Source: Microstegium vimineum
Taxonomy: Eukaryota; Streptophyta; Magnoliopsida; Poales; Poaceae
Assembly (NCBI GenBank): GCA_022036555.1
Contig: CM039129.1
Span: 39,928,649 to 39,992,648, forward strand
Reading direction: 5' to 3'
DNA: 64,000 nucleotides
In this document: piece after piece, positions 37,289 through 49,880 of the stretch
Numbering within the stretch: position 1 is the stretch's first letter
Layout of the letters: every line of letters starts with the position of its first letter
Notes under the pieces: model-generated
The model's input: only the letters and a program-made list of their open reading frames with translations
What the model was told of the DNA's origin: nothing
The model's database searches: none
Translations under genes and position numbers: made by a program

Positions 37289-39200
37289 TGAGTACAGCTA
37301 AGGGAGCAAGAAAACTTCTGTAGCTTCAAAGCTAATGCAGTATAGTCAAGCAACTAGAATTCAAGATGTTCAAAATTCTAGCACCAACCTACTACCTGCA
37401 GAACATCATAAACTTTCACATTTAGCACCTCACACAAAAGAACGCTCCTAGAGTTCAAGCACTAAGCCATAGAGCTGAAAAATGAAATGTTGACCCCATT
37501 ATGGCTTTGGGTCACGCAAGTTTACAGATCAAAGTTGCAATTGGTAGAAATAATGACTCTATTCCTATTTCTTCATATACCACATCATGTTCTCAGCATG
37601 CTCCAAAGAGGGAATAATAGCATCAAACAGTGGTCAAAGATAAAGATTAGTTACGCGTTCATGCAATAAATTACTGCCTCAACTTGGGACGGTATTTGAA
37701 ACGCAGAAAACAAATATTTTTCATAAGATTCTGGTGTTATGTTTCTTTAGGCAACCTGGTGTTATTATGGTTTGACCGTTTGAGGAGAAGCAGTTACTAA
37801 ATCCAGATGGGAAATAACACCTGAACATCCAGAAAATGTGCAGAAAATCTCCTCAAGAACAGAAAAAAAAACTGCCCAGATTTTGCCACCACAAAGACCC
37901 AAGTTATTGGGGGAAATATACTTCCAGGTGAAGAATCAGAGCCCTACAGCTCGAATATTGTATCATCTTGGTACACAAAGGCACAGAAACAAGATCACTG
38001 CAGAAGGGAAGCAACCTCCATTACTACGAATGGGGGCATCAAACAATGGTTAAAAAAATTAGTAAAGAAAAAGAAAAGGGCAAAGGAGGGCTGTGAAAAG
38101 AAGCCCCCAACTAACGCAATAAAGATGAAAGAACGCCCATGACCCAACCACCACAGGCCGTCCCCAAAAGAAGAACACGGGAAGAAATCCGGACCTGCAG
38201 GCTGCAGTAAGAGCTGGATGGATATCACATCGCCCGCCCGCAGCAAATTTCATGAACTGGATGCTGATGCTGTTGTGGTGGAGATAGGCTCCAATGAGAT
38301 TGAGAATGAGATGAGAACAAAAAAAAGGACAATCTTTAGGGGGGGACACGAAAGAGTTGTGAATCCTACTCAAGGCAGGGGCGCCATTTACTGCCGTCAA
38401 CGAAGACGATGTGAATATGAAGGCAAGAACCGTAGAAAGAAAGGAAAGGAGAAATCACGGCATTTTCCTTCCTACAGTGGGTTCAGCGGGCAAATCTGTG
38501 GGGGCGAAAAGAGGGGACGAAATGGGGTCCAGAAATTACCAAAAAGGCAGGACGAACTCTCCACGTTCTCCTTCCTATTGAAGAAGAAGCCCAACGGCGG
38601 AAAGGAAAATCCTGACGCGTTTCCGCCATTTCCCCTGAAGATAGTAATGGCCAGAACCAAATCCATGGCCAAATTTTAGCAGCAGAACTAAGGGCCAATG
38701 CCGAACAAAAATTTTATACTACTCCTTCGTACAAGAGAAATGAGATTATCTCTGCTGGAAGAAGAGATTGGCTGGCGGCCCTGGTCAATGACCACGAGGA
38801 ACACGAGAATGGCTAACAATAGCGAAACACGCCGGCGCACACAAAGAAACGAGGGGGGAAATGGCGTCTTTCCATGCCCAAGATAAACGCAATCGCAGAA
38901 ACGGAAAGAATGCCAGCGCTTCTTTCCCAGCCCAGGATGCCTAAATGACTCGAAACAAATCGAAGAAGAAACGGACTTACAATGGAGAGAGCAGGGCATG
39001 CAGAGGAGGAGGGGAGGATCTTGGACGGCCAGTCAGCTGCAACCCGAGACAGACAGAGAGATCCAGCTCCGGCTGGCGGCTGCTCCTTCCTTCCTCACCC
39101 CCCACACTACACTAGCTAGCCCTAAGCCACCACCATCATTCTGACCACCACATTAACACCACACCACCATCTGGCATCACGGACAGAGAGGGGGAAGGGG
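37289..39200 (-). other. 5' UTR exons and leader intron of the NET1-type gene
   Basis: A donor GTAAGT at 38980-38975 follows a UTR exon ending at 38981. The acceptor CTTAG at 37299-37298 leads into the exon carrying the start codon, whose UTR part is 37297-37289. The resulting leader intron is about 1.68 kb. The transcription start was not located; it should lie between about 39000 and 39250, in a CT/GA-rich stretch. The upper boundary here is approximate. Confidence 0.55.
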
Positions 39201-39280
39201 AGGGAGGCTCTCACTCCTGGGCAGAGAGAGAGAGAGAGAGATGGAGTAGCTGCAATCATGGGACGCAGGAGGAGCAGAGT

Positions 39281-39322
39281 GGTGTGTGTGTGTGTGTGTG
39301 TGGGGTGGGGGGGGGGGGGGGG
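39281..39322. repeat. TG microsatellite followed by a G run
   Basis: About 11 TG units, then GGGGT and a run of about 16 G. It lies upstream of the NET1-type gene. Confidence 0.9.
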
Positions 39323-42300
39323 AGTGATGGGGGTATTAATTGTTTATTTGTTTTTATTTATAATAGCAAAAGTAAAGGACAAAGATTAAGCGCATCAATC
39401 TCTTAATATTTTTATTTAGGTGAGAAAGTAGTAGTACACTTTGTTCTGCAAGGAGAGCAGGTGTGTGTATCACGATCACAATCACAGTGGGGTTACTGGC
39501 TTTGTTTGCGCACAGGGGTTTTTTTTTTCACTTTGTTACTTTCACCTTTTTTTTTACCGGTCCGGGATGGGATATGTGTACAGTGATGGTGTGCATCAGA
39601 CACAAATTTAAAATTGTTCAATGAATATTTTCTCTCTCTTGGATTTATATGCTTGCACGACTGGTTTAATCTGTCTGTGGGGCTGGACCAGAGAGGTTAC
39701 TGTAATTTTTTTCTTTCTTTCTTTTTTACCGTTGCGGTTTGTTTATTTGGAAGACCAGCGTAATGAGTTGTTAACGTTTTTCTTTTATTGAAAAAAAATG
39801 TGGGAGTTGTTAACGTTTTTTTTTTTTGCCACGGAGTTGTTAACGTTGGGATTTGCTCTTTTGACTGCCTCGGTTGTTTCCTTCGGAGAAGATAAGGAGG
39901 ACGAAACGGTCAAAAAGAAACGGTAAAGCGCTTTAATATGGGATTATTACTGGTAGCAGTAGACCGTGATTTGTCACACATCATTTCGTTTTGGTAATTG
40001 TATTGTCAGATATTTTGGTCATCTCCTTGACCTATTCACGTGCACGATGCTCTACTTTATCAACAAGAAAAACTTTGTTCCCGAACGAAGATATGAAATG
40101 CTTTTTATAGAAGATACTGTCAGCGTTGTTGCTTGACGAAATGATACTATGAAGAATAAAAATTCACCACTCCTACCAACCAAAAAAATAGTTTTGGCAT
40201 TTCTCGCGCTATAAGATCTTCAGGGCCAGTAAAAACTTATGACCACAGTTGTAGACTTGTAATATTTTTGTTCTTTCAGTCAGTCAACTATATACAGGAC
40301 TGCAAAATGCAGACATAATAGTTATGTATATCATCCATCCATGAGTTATGAGTACATATATATATCCCATACACAAGGAGCAGTAGCAATTTACAGCCTG
40401 TAGTTAGCCACTGTGGGAGAGAGGATTGTGCACCAAACCACCAACTCTAATCATTGTTTAAAGCAAACATTCATTTGGGTTGTGTTAAGCATGTGGACTA
40501 GTGGAAGGCAGGATGAGAGCTAGGAACCGGGAAGCTGCATGCATGGTAGAAAAGCCTGTGTGCGTGCCCACTGAATAATTGTTTATTTGTATATATATAA
40601 ACAGGCACGCACCAGTTTCATTGCAGATTTCCAGTACATGGGTCGTGCTGTCTTTGTCTTCTTTTCTGCTCACTTGGAACCACAGTTGATGGTTGCTGTC
40701 TGCCTTTATATTATCTTTTTTCTTTTCAACCAAAAAGGCCAGCTTCTAGGCTTCGAAAAATAGAAGGAGCTTCTATTCTATAACACTCCTAGTGTAGGGC
40801 AGACTCTAACCGCACTGCTAATATGATACTTGATTGAACAGAACATCACGGACCAATGTCATGCTCAGCCAGTGATGAGTGTGGTACCATGAACATGAAT
40901 ATTCTCAAGGAATATGGTCAGCTCATTTATTTGTGCATCCCGCTGTCTTGTTACTTCAATTTGATTTATGTAGCTAGTGTGTTATTTCTCTGCTAATAAT
41001 CAAGATCACCATTATTCCTAAAGAAACTGATGATGGAGTTACACCTGTCTATATGTAACAGTGTTATTACCTCGTTTGGCTTCCACAACCACAGATTTTT
41101 AGTCATTCAGAGAACGGTAACTGACCACACACAGCACAATTGAAATCAGTGTAATAATCATTTATTAGGATTTTCTCCGAATATAACCACATATCATCAT
41201 TTGTTCTAAGTCAAATCTTTTTAAACTTCAAAATTTTCATATAGATCCACACAAGATTGACATGGTTAGAATCATTAATGTAAGAAAAATAAATTTTTTT
41301 GAAAAGATCTTTTAATACATGTTTGTTTATACGTGTGTGTGTATAGTAGATAACGGCTATTCAAAATTTTAAATAGATTAATATTTTCAATCGGTGGAAG
41401 AGCTAGTAATTTAGCAAGACAACAAGGTTAGAAGGGCTCGCAAATTTGGACTACATGCACCATGCATGTATATATTGGCCCCTAAAGATTTGCAAGATTT
41501 TTATGAATTGTGTTTGGTTACCTCCATAATGTTAATTAGACTATGCTACATGCATGTATATTGCCCCTAATTAAATCAGGTATATTAATATAGAAAATGA
41601 GTTTTTTTGGTGAAATAATAAGATTTTAGTGATACGCAAAATACTAAAAGACAATTGAGGACATGTCGATCTCACATGCACATGTCATGGACACATTATA
41701 TTGGTGGTGATTGATGAGTGTCTAGGTACTATGATAGAGATACTGTTCCCAGATTCTATGAATAAATATTTTTCGAGCGGTACCCATTGTAGGCTAGTGG
41801 AATATTAATTATGAGGAGCAAGTTTTATGTATCATTTTTTGCAAAAAAAAAGAGTTTATGTATCATCATAGTTGATTTTTCGTTAGATAACTTTATAAAG
41901 CTAATAAAGAAAAGAAAAAAAGGTATATTCTTTGCTCAGAATGAGTCGTGCAGATCATGGAACTTTAGACCTTTGCAAATCTCAAAAGTGTGAAAAAAAA
42001 ATGTAGTATATTAGTGCAAATTGGATATGGTATGATGAGTGTACGTAGGCGAGTGATCAGCAAGCATATCATGCATGGACGCGTGTTAAGTCCATCTCAT
42101 GAGAAAAATACCGTTGGTCTGCAGCTAAAAGAATTCCCGTGGTGAGCGACAGAGCTAAAAAATGGACTGCCCCTGGATATTGTGTTTAAGAAAAAAAAAA
42201 TCTTCTCACCCCTCAAACTCGAGGTCTGGAGTTTCCCATGGGCCATGACGAGGCGCTACAATGCTAGCTACTTTTAGAGCGAGTACATTTTTTCCTCTGT

Positions 42301-42871
42301 AATAATAAATATTTATAATTTTAGAATTAAAGCCTAGTATCGTCCCTTTTCACTTGGGGACAAAAAGGGAGGTAAAGATTGCTTGCAAAATGGACTGTCG
42401 GCTTGACCTTGTTGCCTGGAGCTACTTATTAGTACTACACACCTAGCTAGCGTCTCTTCGGTACACTGTCAAAATCCACATTTATTTATCTCTTTCGAAA
42501 GCAACTTCATTATATTTTTTTAATAATAAAAGAGACTTCCCGCTTCTGTGTTACCGCACATAACGTTTACATTTTTACATTATTACATAGATTAAGCGAT
42601 TTTTGCTGATGAGCCAAGAAAACAAAGAAATGCAAAAATTATGCATGACAGAGTCTATTATTAAATTTTCATTCATGAGAGGCAAATAACTCCAGCGCTA
42701 CGGTCTCTAAATTTCTGCTCGCTGACCGGAGAGACTCCTTTGTTAACTTCATTATATAGGGTTTATATAGTACTGTATATAGCAACCAATAGAGTTGTTC
42801 GCTTTGTTTGGTCACTAGTTGCATTCACACTCTGTACGCGTGCAAAGGTTTTTGTACAACGACAACATGTA

Positions 42872-43142
42872 CTCCCTCCGTATCGGAAATAGAATCGGAA
42901 ATAGAAGACGTTTTAGACAAGGTTTGAGTCAAACATTGGGAATATAAATCATCTATAACTTTTAAATTGTTGAGTTTGCAAATTTAAAAATTATATGAAT
43001 AGATTTGTCTTGAAAAATATTTTCATAAAAGTATACATATATCACTTGTTCATAAATATTTTTATAAAAACAAAGGGTCAAAGTTGTGTTTTGGAGACCG
43101 TATCGCTGTCCTAAACGTCTTCTATTTCCGATACGGAGGGAG
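42872..43142. mobile_element. Stowaway-like MITE, 271 bp, well preserved
   Basis: Left CTCCCTCCGTATCGGAAATA and right TATTTCCGATACGGAGGGAG are exact inverted repeats over 20 bases, flanked by TA. The left arm has a small internal duplication (ATCGGAAATAGA twice). This is the best-preserved MITE in the window and so probably among the youngest. Confidence 0.92.
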
Positions 43143-43156
43143 TATACAGATATATA

Positions 43157-43395
43157 CTCCCAGGTTCTTAAAATATAAGGATTCAAGTTTGCTTTAAGTT
43201 AGACTAAATTTATTATAGAGAAAAATATGTGTATACATATCACATTAAATATATAAATTATGAAAATATATATTTCATTTGTATTAATGATACTGATTTG
43301 GTGTAGTAGCTATATTATTCTTATTTTTTGTAGGTTTAAACAAAATTAACATAGTTTGATGTGGGGCAAACTTAAATCCCTTATATTTTAAGAGA
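43157..43395. mobile_element. Stowaway-like MITE with degraded right end
   Basis: Left CTCCCAGGTTCTTAAAATAT after TA, right arm CCCTTATATTTTAAGA. The right terminus is replaced by a short GA repeat. It sits 14 bp from the previous MITE. Confidence 0.65.
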
Positions 43396-43793
43396 GAGAG
43401 AGAGAGCATATCGTCACATACATATTCATAGATATGAATATATGATATGTACTTCCTTGGTTTAAAATTATGAGTCGTTTTAGTTTCAATAAATAATTTT
43501 TGCTATGTTATGTTTACTATTTACATACGTAGCCAAAACTAGACCTAACTAGAAAAGTGAAAATAACTTGTAATTAAGTTTGTTTTATATGCGACCATTT
43601 CTATTCATGTTAGTTGGTTGGTCCAAATAATGTCATATGTCACTCATATTAATCCTACATGTGCCTAGGTTGTTCCCGACAACAAATGCTACCTCTATCT
43701 AGGCTTCTATGAGTGCACTACAAATTTAGCACCGAATTAAATCATCCATTCAAAAGTGCTAATCTCTTCGGACTAAGTCATGCTAGTTAACTA

Positions 43794-44018
43794 CTCCCTC
43801 CGTTTCAATTTATAATTTATTTGACTTTTTTACCCTAAGTTTGACCACTCGTCTTATTCAAAAAAAATTATATAAATATAATCAAATTTAAGTCATTTAT
43901 GTAGACCATTTATTAAATAAGTCACACCAAAAAATTTAATATTTTACACAAAAATTTAAATAAAATGAGTGGTCAAACTTGAGGTTAAAAAAGTCTAACG
44001 AACTATAATCTGAAAGCG
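43794..44018. mobile_element. Stowaway-like MITE, diverged
   Basis: CTCCCTCCGTTTCAATTTAT after TA. The internal arms AAGTTTGACCACTC and GAGTGGTCAAACTT are inverted. The right terminus is decayed. Confidence 0.7.
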
Positions 44019-44243
44019 TACAACTTTTTAAAGCTCGCAAGTACAACGGAATAGTAGCATGTTCTCTTAAAGCGTACGTACTAGGCATTAGTGTGGAATA
44101 ATAGCATGTGCAAGCTCGAGATGAGTCAGAGTGTGGCTCCACACTGATATTAATGGATACACGTACACTGAAGAGGACCACCCCACATCAATTGTTCTCC
44201 GGCTATCATTGATGCATAGCTGTGGTTGTTCAGGGGGTTCCAT

Positions 44244-44246
<3 letters not shown>

Positions 44247-44322
<76 letters not shown>
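44247..44322. repeat. Compound TC-AC microsatellite
   Basis: About 22 TC units directly followed by about 16 AC units. Confidence 0.95.
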
Positions 44323-44324
<2 letters not shown>

Positions 44325-45555
44325 CTTCAAGCTTTAATGTGGCACCAAACTTTTCCTTCTGGAATCCTATTAAGTACCCACAATATTCACACATTGGCAA
44401 AATTTTTTTTACAAAAGTATGATGTAAATCAGAAATTTAATTACTAGACAAGGAAAAGTGCAAACACTTCGATTTTGACATCCCCCCCCCCAATCCCCAG
44501 AAGGCCTTATATGTCAAATGTTCACACTCAACCTACCTCTATTGCAAAAAAAAAAAAACACCCCTATGTATTATTAGCCAATTCCTATTTTTCATCGGAG
44601 TGGAGCCATCACAAGGCAAGCTAGCGGAGTTATGTCTATTAAGTGCTTGGTGGATTAGGGTTTATTTGTGTAAAAAAGCTTTTGAAAATAGGAAACTCCT
44701 CTCATTGCACATGATTCTTTTGGTGGAATCACAAAAAAAGGTGTAAGCGATTGTACTCTTGTATATCTATATTTTGATAAAGGCTACATCGGTGGCTCCA
44801 AATTGATGAAATTATGAAAACAAGTTGAGTCGGCTAAGCATGAATGCAATTGGTGGGTTAGTTTTTTTTTGACACAACTTGGTTGGGATGGCCATTTGCA
44901 ACAGAATGACTTATGAGAGAAACACAAATTACAAGTGAAAAAGGGGTTGTTGTTTTTTTCGTAATTTTCCAGTTTAAACCAGCTTATTAAATTATTTAAG
45001 CTAGTATGGACATATATATTTGGATGTCAAGAAACATTGTTTTGACAACTATTTATATTTACTACGTTGGTTTGTTCCAAAAATGACGTAATTCTAGTTT
45101 GCTCTGAGTGTGTAACTATCTTAGATTTGATTTCATTTACATTTATATTAAAAAAATATTTAACATTTACGATTCCATATAAGTATGCTAAATAAATCTG
45201 TGTATTAGTAGGATAAATGTAAAGGGTACGGTCTAGGCGGTGAATTGGCCGCGAAATATATATTCTCCACAGATCTTGCAAGGACAGTGTGGACGTACGA
45301 CACGCACGAATTAGACGTACGAGCGATGAAGAAACTAGCCACGATTCCTCAGTCATATGCATATATACATGCACCACATATGAAACCTAGCTAGAGCTGA
45401 CCTGGTAGATCAAATCATCGTCAATTCGTCATTGGAAGCCGTATTTTTTGCTTCGATCCGTTTGACTAGGTTGCGCTCTCTCTCTCTGACGAAAATATAT
45501 TTTACTAGTAGTTATTATTGGCAGTGGTGATTGGATGAGACGACGGCGATGTGAT

Positions 45556-45672
45556 TGTTGGAATGTAATTGGGCTCGTGGACGGTGGGCCTGTCTACCAT
45601 GACTCCTCACCTAGCCTATATATGTACACTGACTAATACATCCTTAAGTATTCCCGTATTCATACTCTCTCA
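45556..45672 (+). mobile_element. 5' LTR of a copia element, 117 bp
   Basis: TGTTGGAATGTAATTGGGC at the start, a TATA-like CCTATATATGTACA near 45615, and CTCTCTCA at the end. It is directly followed by a primer-binding site matching initiator Met tRNA. The LTR is very short. No 3' LTR copy was found, so the boundaries rest on the TG/CA ends and the PBS. Confidence 0.7.
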
Positions 45673-45684
45673 TGGTATCATGAG
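45673..45684 (+). promoter_or_regulatory. Primer-binding site for initiator Met tRNA
   Basis: TGGTATCATGAG agrees with the plant consensus TGGTATCAGAGC over its first eight bases and lies directly after the LTR. Confidence 0.7.
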
Positions 45685-45872
45685 ACGGTTCACTCCCGCG
45701 ACCTCTCACTTCCGCTTCCGCCGCTGATCCTCACGATCCGCCGGTTCAAGCCGTCATTGAGCAACCTCTGCTCGCCGGCCCTCCCGCCTCGATCCGCAGC
45801 CGCCGCTGTTTTTTCGTCGGCTCCTGATCGTGATCCCGATCGTCTCCAGGTACCGTACGTGCCTACACCAGG

Positions 45873-48510
45873 ATGCCGCCGCCAGGAGCCCACGTCCTCA
45901 CTATGGCGGAGACCGAGGAGGAGCGCCAGGCGCGCGAGCAGGCTGCCGCAGCTCGCACAGCCGCCCTCGACCAGTACGAGGCCGACCGCGCCGACGTCCA
46001 CGCCGCCGCCATCGCCGTCCTCAACATCAAGGTGCTCGTCCCCGTGATCCTCGACCGCGCCTCCAACAATTACACCCGCTGGTGCACCCTCTTCCTCGTC
46101 GTCCTGGGCAAGTATGCCCTCACTGATCACGTTCTCACCGACGTGGTCAACGTCGACCGACCGGCTTGGGTGCAAATGAACTGCACCGTCCTCACGTGGA
46201 TCTACGGCACGATTCACCCAGACTTGCAGCAGTCGACGATGTTGAAGGAGCCGAACGCCCGCGTCGCTTGGGTGCACCTCGAGGACGAATTCCTCGGGCA
46301 GCGCGAGTCGCGCGCCCTGCTGCTGTCCGCGGAGTTCCGCACCGTCAGACAAGGGTCGTCTTCCATCACGGACTTCTGCCGCAAGCTCGAGACGATGGCC
46401 GCCGCTCTCCGCGACTTCGGCGACCCGGTCGGCGACCGCACCCTCGTCCTCACGCTCCTCTGCGGCCTCAGCGAAAAGTTTCATCCCATGGTGACAAACA
46501 TCAAGCTGCGGCAGCCGTTCCCCACCTTCGCGGAGGCACGCACCCTCCTGTTGCTCGAGGAGATTGATCTCAACGACATCGCCGGCACGTCTACCACCAC
46601 GCCGCCTCCTACGCCCACGGCTCTCCTCACCGGCTCGTCATCCACCACCGCTACCCCACATGGTCGTGCCCCCGGCGGTCACCCTACCCACGTCGGCCAA
46701 GGCGGTGGCTCAGCATGCACCTAGGGCCAGGGTCAGCGCTCCGGCCGGCGCCGTGGCCGCGACGGGAACAAGCAGCAGCAGTCCCAGCAAGGGCAGTGGC
46801 CCTATGGTGTGCCTCGTCCCCCGTCGATGCTCTACAACCCATGGGCGGGCACCTTGCAGTTTTGGCCACACCCCCCACCAACGGTGCCCATGGCGCGCCC
46901 CATCGCCCTCCTCCGGCGGCCTTCACGGCTGTACCCCAGCTGCCACAGGGTTACGACTTCGGCGCTCCTCCAGGCTTTGGCGCAGGATATGGCTACGGAC
47001 AGCCGACCCACTACGCCACGCCACCGTCGCAGCAGCAAGCATGGAACCCCATGCACGGGGGGAACTTCGACACGTCCACCCTCTTGAGCAATTTCAGCAC
47101 CATGACGCTCACTCCTCCCGGGTCCGGCGAATGGTATGCTGATTCAGGTGCTGGCTCCCACATGGTCAACAACGCTGGTATACTCTCCACTTGTCGCCCT
47201 CCTTTGTCATCGCATTCTTCATCTATCATTGTTGGTAACGGGGATTTACTTCCTATTATTTCCGTTGGATCACACTCTTTTTCTACATCACGACGTCCAT
47301 TAGTTCTTTCTAATGTTTTAGTTTCACCAAACATTATTAAGAATCTAATTTCTGTTCGTCGCTTTACTATCGATAATAATTGTTCTATCGAGTTTGATCC
47401 TTTCAGCCTTTCTGTGAAGGACCTTTAGAAACGGAGCGAGATCGCCAGGTGCAATAGCACGGGTGATCTATACCCGCTCTTCCCGCCAGCGCCACCTAGT
47501 ACCACCGCCCTCACTGCTGCAGCATCCTCCACCACCCTATGGCATCGTCGTCTTGGTCATATCGGTCATGAGGCTTTGTCCAAACTTATTAGTTCCAATG
47601 CTATTTCATGCAATAAGCGCCATGATAGTCATGTTTGTCATGCTTGTCAGCTCGGCCGCCATGTGCGTCTTCCTTTTAGCTTGTCAAACTCTCGTGCACC
47701 AAACCCTTTTGATTTAATTCATTGTGATCTTTGGACATCCCCAGTGGTTAGTGTGTCTGGTTACAAATACTATCTTGTTATTTTGGATGATTGCACACAC
47801 TACACTTGGACTTTTCCCTTACGCCTCAAGTCTGACACTTTCGGTGTTCTAACTCATTTTTTCTCGTATGTGCTCACCCAGTTCAATTCCTCCATCAAGG
47901 TAGTCCAGTGCGACAACGGTCGCGAATTCGATCATTCTTCGGCCCGCACGTTCTTCCTCACTCACGGAGTCATTCTTCGCATGTCGTGCCCATACACCTC
48001 ACAGCAAAATGGGCGGGCTGAGCGCGCTCTTCACACTATCAATAATATTGTGCGCTCCATTTTATTTCAGGCTAGTCTACCTCCGGTTTATTGGGCTGAC
48101 TCCTTACATACTGTCACCTACCTTCTCAATCGCCACCCCACAAAAACCTTAGACGGCCACACCCCCACTTTGCTCTATATGGAACGCAACCCTCTTATGA
48201 TCATCTTCGTGTCTTCGGCTGCGCCTGCTATCCTAATTTATCATCCACAGCTCCACATAAACTTTCACCTCGCTCCTCTCTGTGCGTGTTCCTGGGGTAT
48301 TCTTCCGAACACAAGGGCTATCGGTGTCTTGACCTCCATTCTAACCGTATCATTGTCTCTCGTCATGTCACATTCGATGAGACGGTGTTCCCCTTCGCCG
48401 ATATGTCTACTTCGCCCCAGGATCACACCGCACTTGATTTTTTGGATACTGCTGATGATTCCTCTTTACCCGACGGGTCAAGAGTTGTGCTTGCAGGTAC
48501 ACAACTTCCT
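45873..48510 (+). pseudogene. Ty1/copia gag-protease-integrase, broken and 3'-truncated
   Basis: Gag starts at ATG 45873 and carries the copia gag pattern (YTRWCTLFLVVLGKYALTDHV, EFRTVRQGSSSITDFCRKLE). A stop at 46722-46724 ends that frame. A further frameshift near 46.9 kb enters the protease region with WYADSGAGSHMVN (DSG active site). A stop at 47426-47428 precedes the GAG-pre-integrase motif LWHRRLGHIGHEALSKL. The integrase core follows: FDLIHCDLWTSP, CDNGREFD and TSQQNGRAERALH. After a frameshift at about 48.2-48.29 kb the GYSSEHKGYRCLDL segment appears. Reverse transcriptase and RNase H are missing, because copia sequence stops near 48510, where an unrelated fasciclin-like gene fragment begins. 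The element is non-functional. Confidence 0.88.
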
Positions 48511-48524
48511 GTTCGTCATTCTCA

Positions 48525-49190
48525 AACTCGGCCGCCAAGCCCGAGGCCTCCAGCATCGACACCGCCACGTTGAAGACGCGCGCGTCGGCGAGGATGCGCG
48601 TAATGTTGACGGCCGCGGGCGGCCGGGACTCGGACGCCGTGAGGTCGAACCCGGTGGGGACGATGAGGTCGACCACTGCCAGCACGCTCATGTTGTACGG
48701 CACCGCGGTAATGGCGCCGAGGACGGTGGCGTTCGAGCCCGGGAACGGTGTCGGCGAGCGAACGACGGCGAGGGAGACCCCCGCGGTGGTGACGTTCACG
48801 GCGCCGAGGTCCGCGGGGGCGCGGCCAGTGGTCTGAAACAGCGTCGTCACGAGCTTCCCGGAGGCCGGCAGGCGGCGGATCGGAGGTCGGCGGGGGCGAG
48901 GTACTCGAGGAGGACGTGGTAGCGGAGGACGTCGGCGAGGTCGGCGCCCGACGCGGCCGTGAACGCGGACGGCGACTGAGGGAGGTTGTCGTTTGGCACA
49001 GCCAGCAGCGTCAGCGACGACCGCCCTGCGAGCTCCGCCAGCACGGGGCTGGACGCCAGCAGCAGCGTGAAGTCGATGAGGTCCGGGAAGGCCGAAAGCA
49101 CGCTCGTGACGTTGACCGCGACGGCCGCCGGCGACGCCGCGACGAGCAGCGCGAAAGCCACCGCGACGAGTACGAGGCAGGAGACGGGAG
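48525..49190 (-). pseudogene. Fasciclin-like arabinogalactan protein fragment, FLA4/SOS5-like
   Basis: Minus strand. A hydrophobic signal-peptide-like segment (CLVLVAVAFALLVAASPAAV) precedes the first fasciclin-domain pattern VNVTSVLSAFPDLIDFTLLL, then SLTLLAVPNDNLPQSP and ADVLRYHVLLEYL. A frameshift near 48.88 kb separates this from the next frame, which continues LVTTLFQTTGRAPADL and then NITRILADARVFNVAVSML, the start of a second fasciclin domain. Homology stops at AAEFE near 48525, where copia sequence begins. The native start codon and the C-terminal half (rest of domain 2, proline-rich region, GPI signal) are absent. Intact family members are cell-wall/plasma-membrane adhesion proteins. 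High GC marks it as former grass coding DNA. Confidence 0.82.
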
Positions 49191-49393
49191 GGATCTGCGT
49201 GTACGAGACCGACTTCGGGCTGGGCCGACCGGTCAAGGTTGAGCTGGTGTCCATCGACAAGACGCCCGACACGGTGTCCCTAGCGGAGGACTGCGGCGCC
49301 GCCGGGGTGGAGGTCGGCGTCGTGCTGCCAGAGGCCGAGATGGCGCGGTTCAGCTCCTGCTTCGCCGACGCCGTGGAGGAGCTCTGTGACTGA
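49190..49393 (+). pseudogene. BAHD acyltransferase C-terminal fragment
   Basis: The plus-strand frame reads ICVYETDFGLGRPVKVELVS, then VEVGVVLPEAEMARFSSCFA and DAVEELCD, ending at TGA 49391-49393. The DFGLGRP stretch corresponds to the conserved DFGWG motif of BAHD acyltransferases (W replaced by L). The spacing to VEVGVVLP and the C-terminal helix fits phenolic-glucoside malonyltransferase-like members. Only about 66 residues are present; the HxxxD catalytic motif and everything upstream are missing. It abuts the FLA fragment head to head at about 49190. The stop codon is where the family normally ends, so this is a copied 3' end of a gene. Confidence 0.8.
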
Positions 49394-49717
49394 ACTGAGC
49401 GGCATGGACGACGGCTGCTTCGTTCTCGACAAGCTGGTTATCAATCAGTTCACGATTACATTACATTACATGAATTGATGGTTTAAATAGTAGTAGTAAG
49501 ATATATAGAAAGAGAGATGATCCGAAGTGTATATTTGAGGCAGAGATGGATACATACATATTTCATATTTTTTGTAGAGTAATTTTCATATGCGAGAATA
49601 TTAAGAGTGTGTGATAAAAGAGAGTGAAGTTGTTGGATTGATTCTACCCTACTAATTCACTATCTTTTTTCTTTCCTTGGTCCACCCAGAAATGCCCGTG
49701 GTAACGCAACGGGATGC

Positions 49718-49880
49718 GGCGGCGGCGAGGAGGAGTGCAGGGCGGCGTGGACCCGCGAGCAGGAGAAGGCGTTCGAGAACGCCGTGGCGACGACAATGGA
49801 CGGGGAGGATGACGGGAACACCGCGAGGTGGGAGAGGCTAGCGGAGGCCGTTGAGGGAAAGACGCTGGAGGAGGTTTCTG
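49718..49880 (+). pseudogene. RADIALIS-like SANT/MYB fragment
   Basis: The frame reads AAWTREQEKAFENAVATTMD, then ARWERLAEAVEGKTLEEV, which is the first part of a RADIALIS-like (I-box/SANT) MYB domain. The last helix (usually RRHYELLVEDV) is replaced by non-homologous EFVFLNL and a stop. The acidic insert GEDDGN between helices is family-like. Only about 50 residues remain, so it cannot be a functional DNA-binding protein. Confidence 0.75.

Larger units (their letters stand above)
39323..45555. other. Gene-poor region upstream of the NET1-type gene
   Basis: AT-rich sequence with no domain-bearing ORF. It contains Stowaway-like MITEs (listed), a TC/AC microsatellite at 44247-44322, and one-sided MITE-like termini such as GTACTTCCTTGGTTTAAAAT at 43450. 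The start of this interval may include the NET1 promoter. Confidence 0.5.

Noticed and set aside
38990..39015. Sequence GGGCATGCAGAGGAG identical to the 3' 15 bases of miR528
   Set aside because: The remaining six 5' positions match poorly, and no complementary star arm lies downstream, so it is not a miR528 precursor. As a target site in the antisense NET1 leader it would lack 5' seed pairing.
49640..49665. Candidate Helitron 5' end TCTACCCTACTAATTC
   Set aside because: It resembles the family 5' end but is preceded by T rather than A and diverges after the first bases, so it was not used as a boundary.
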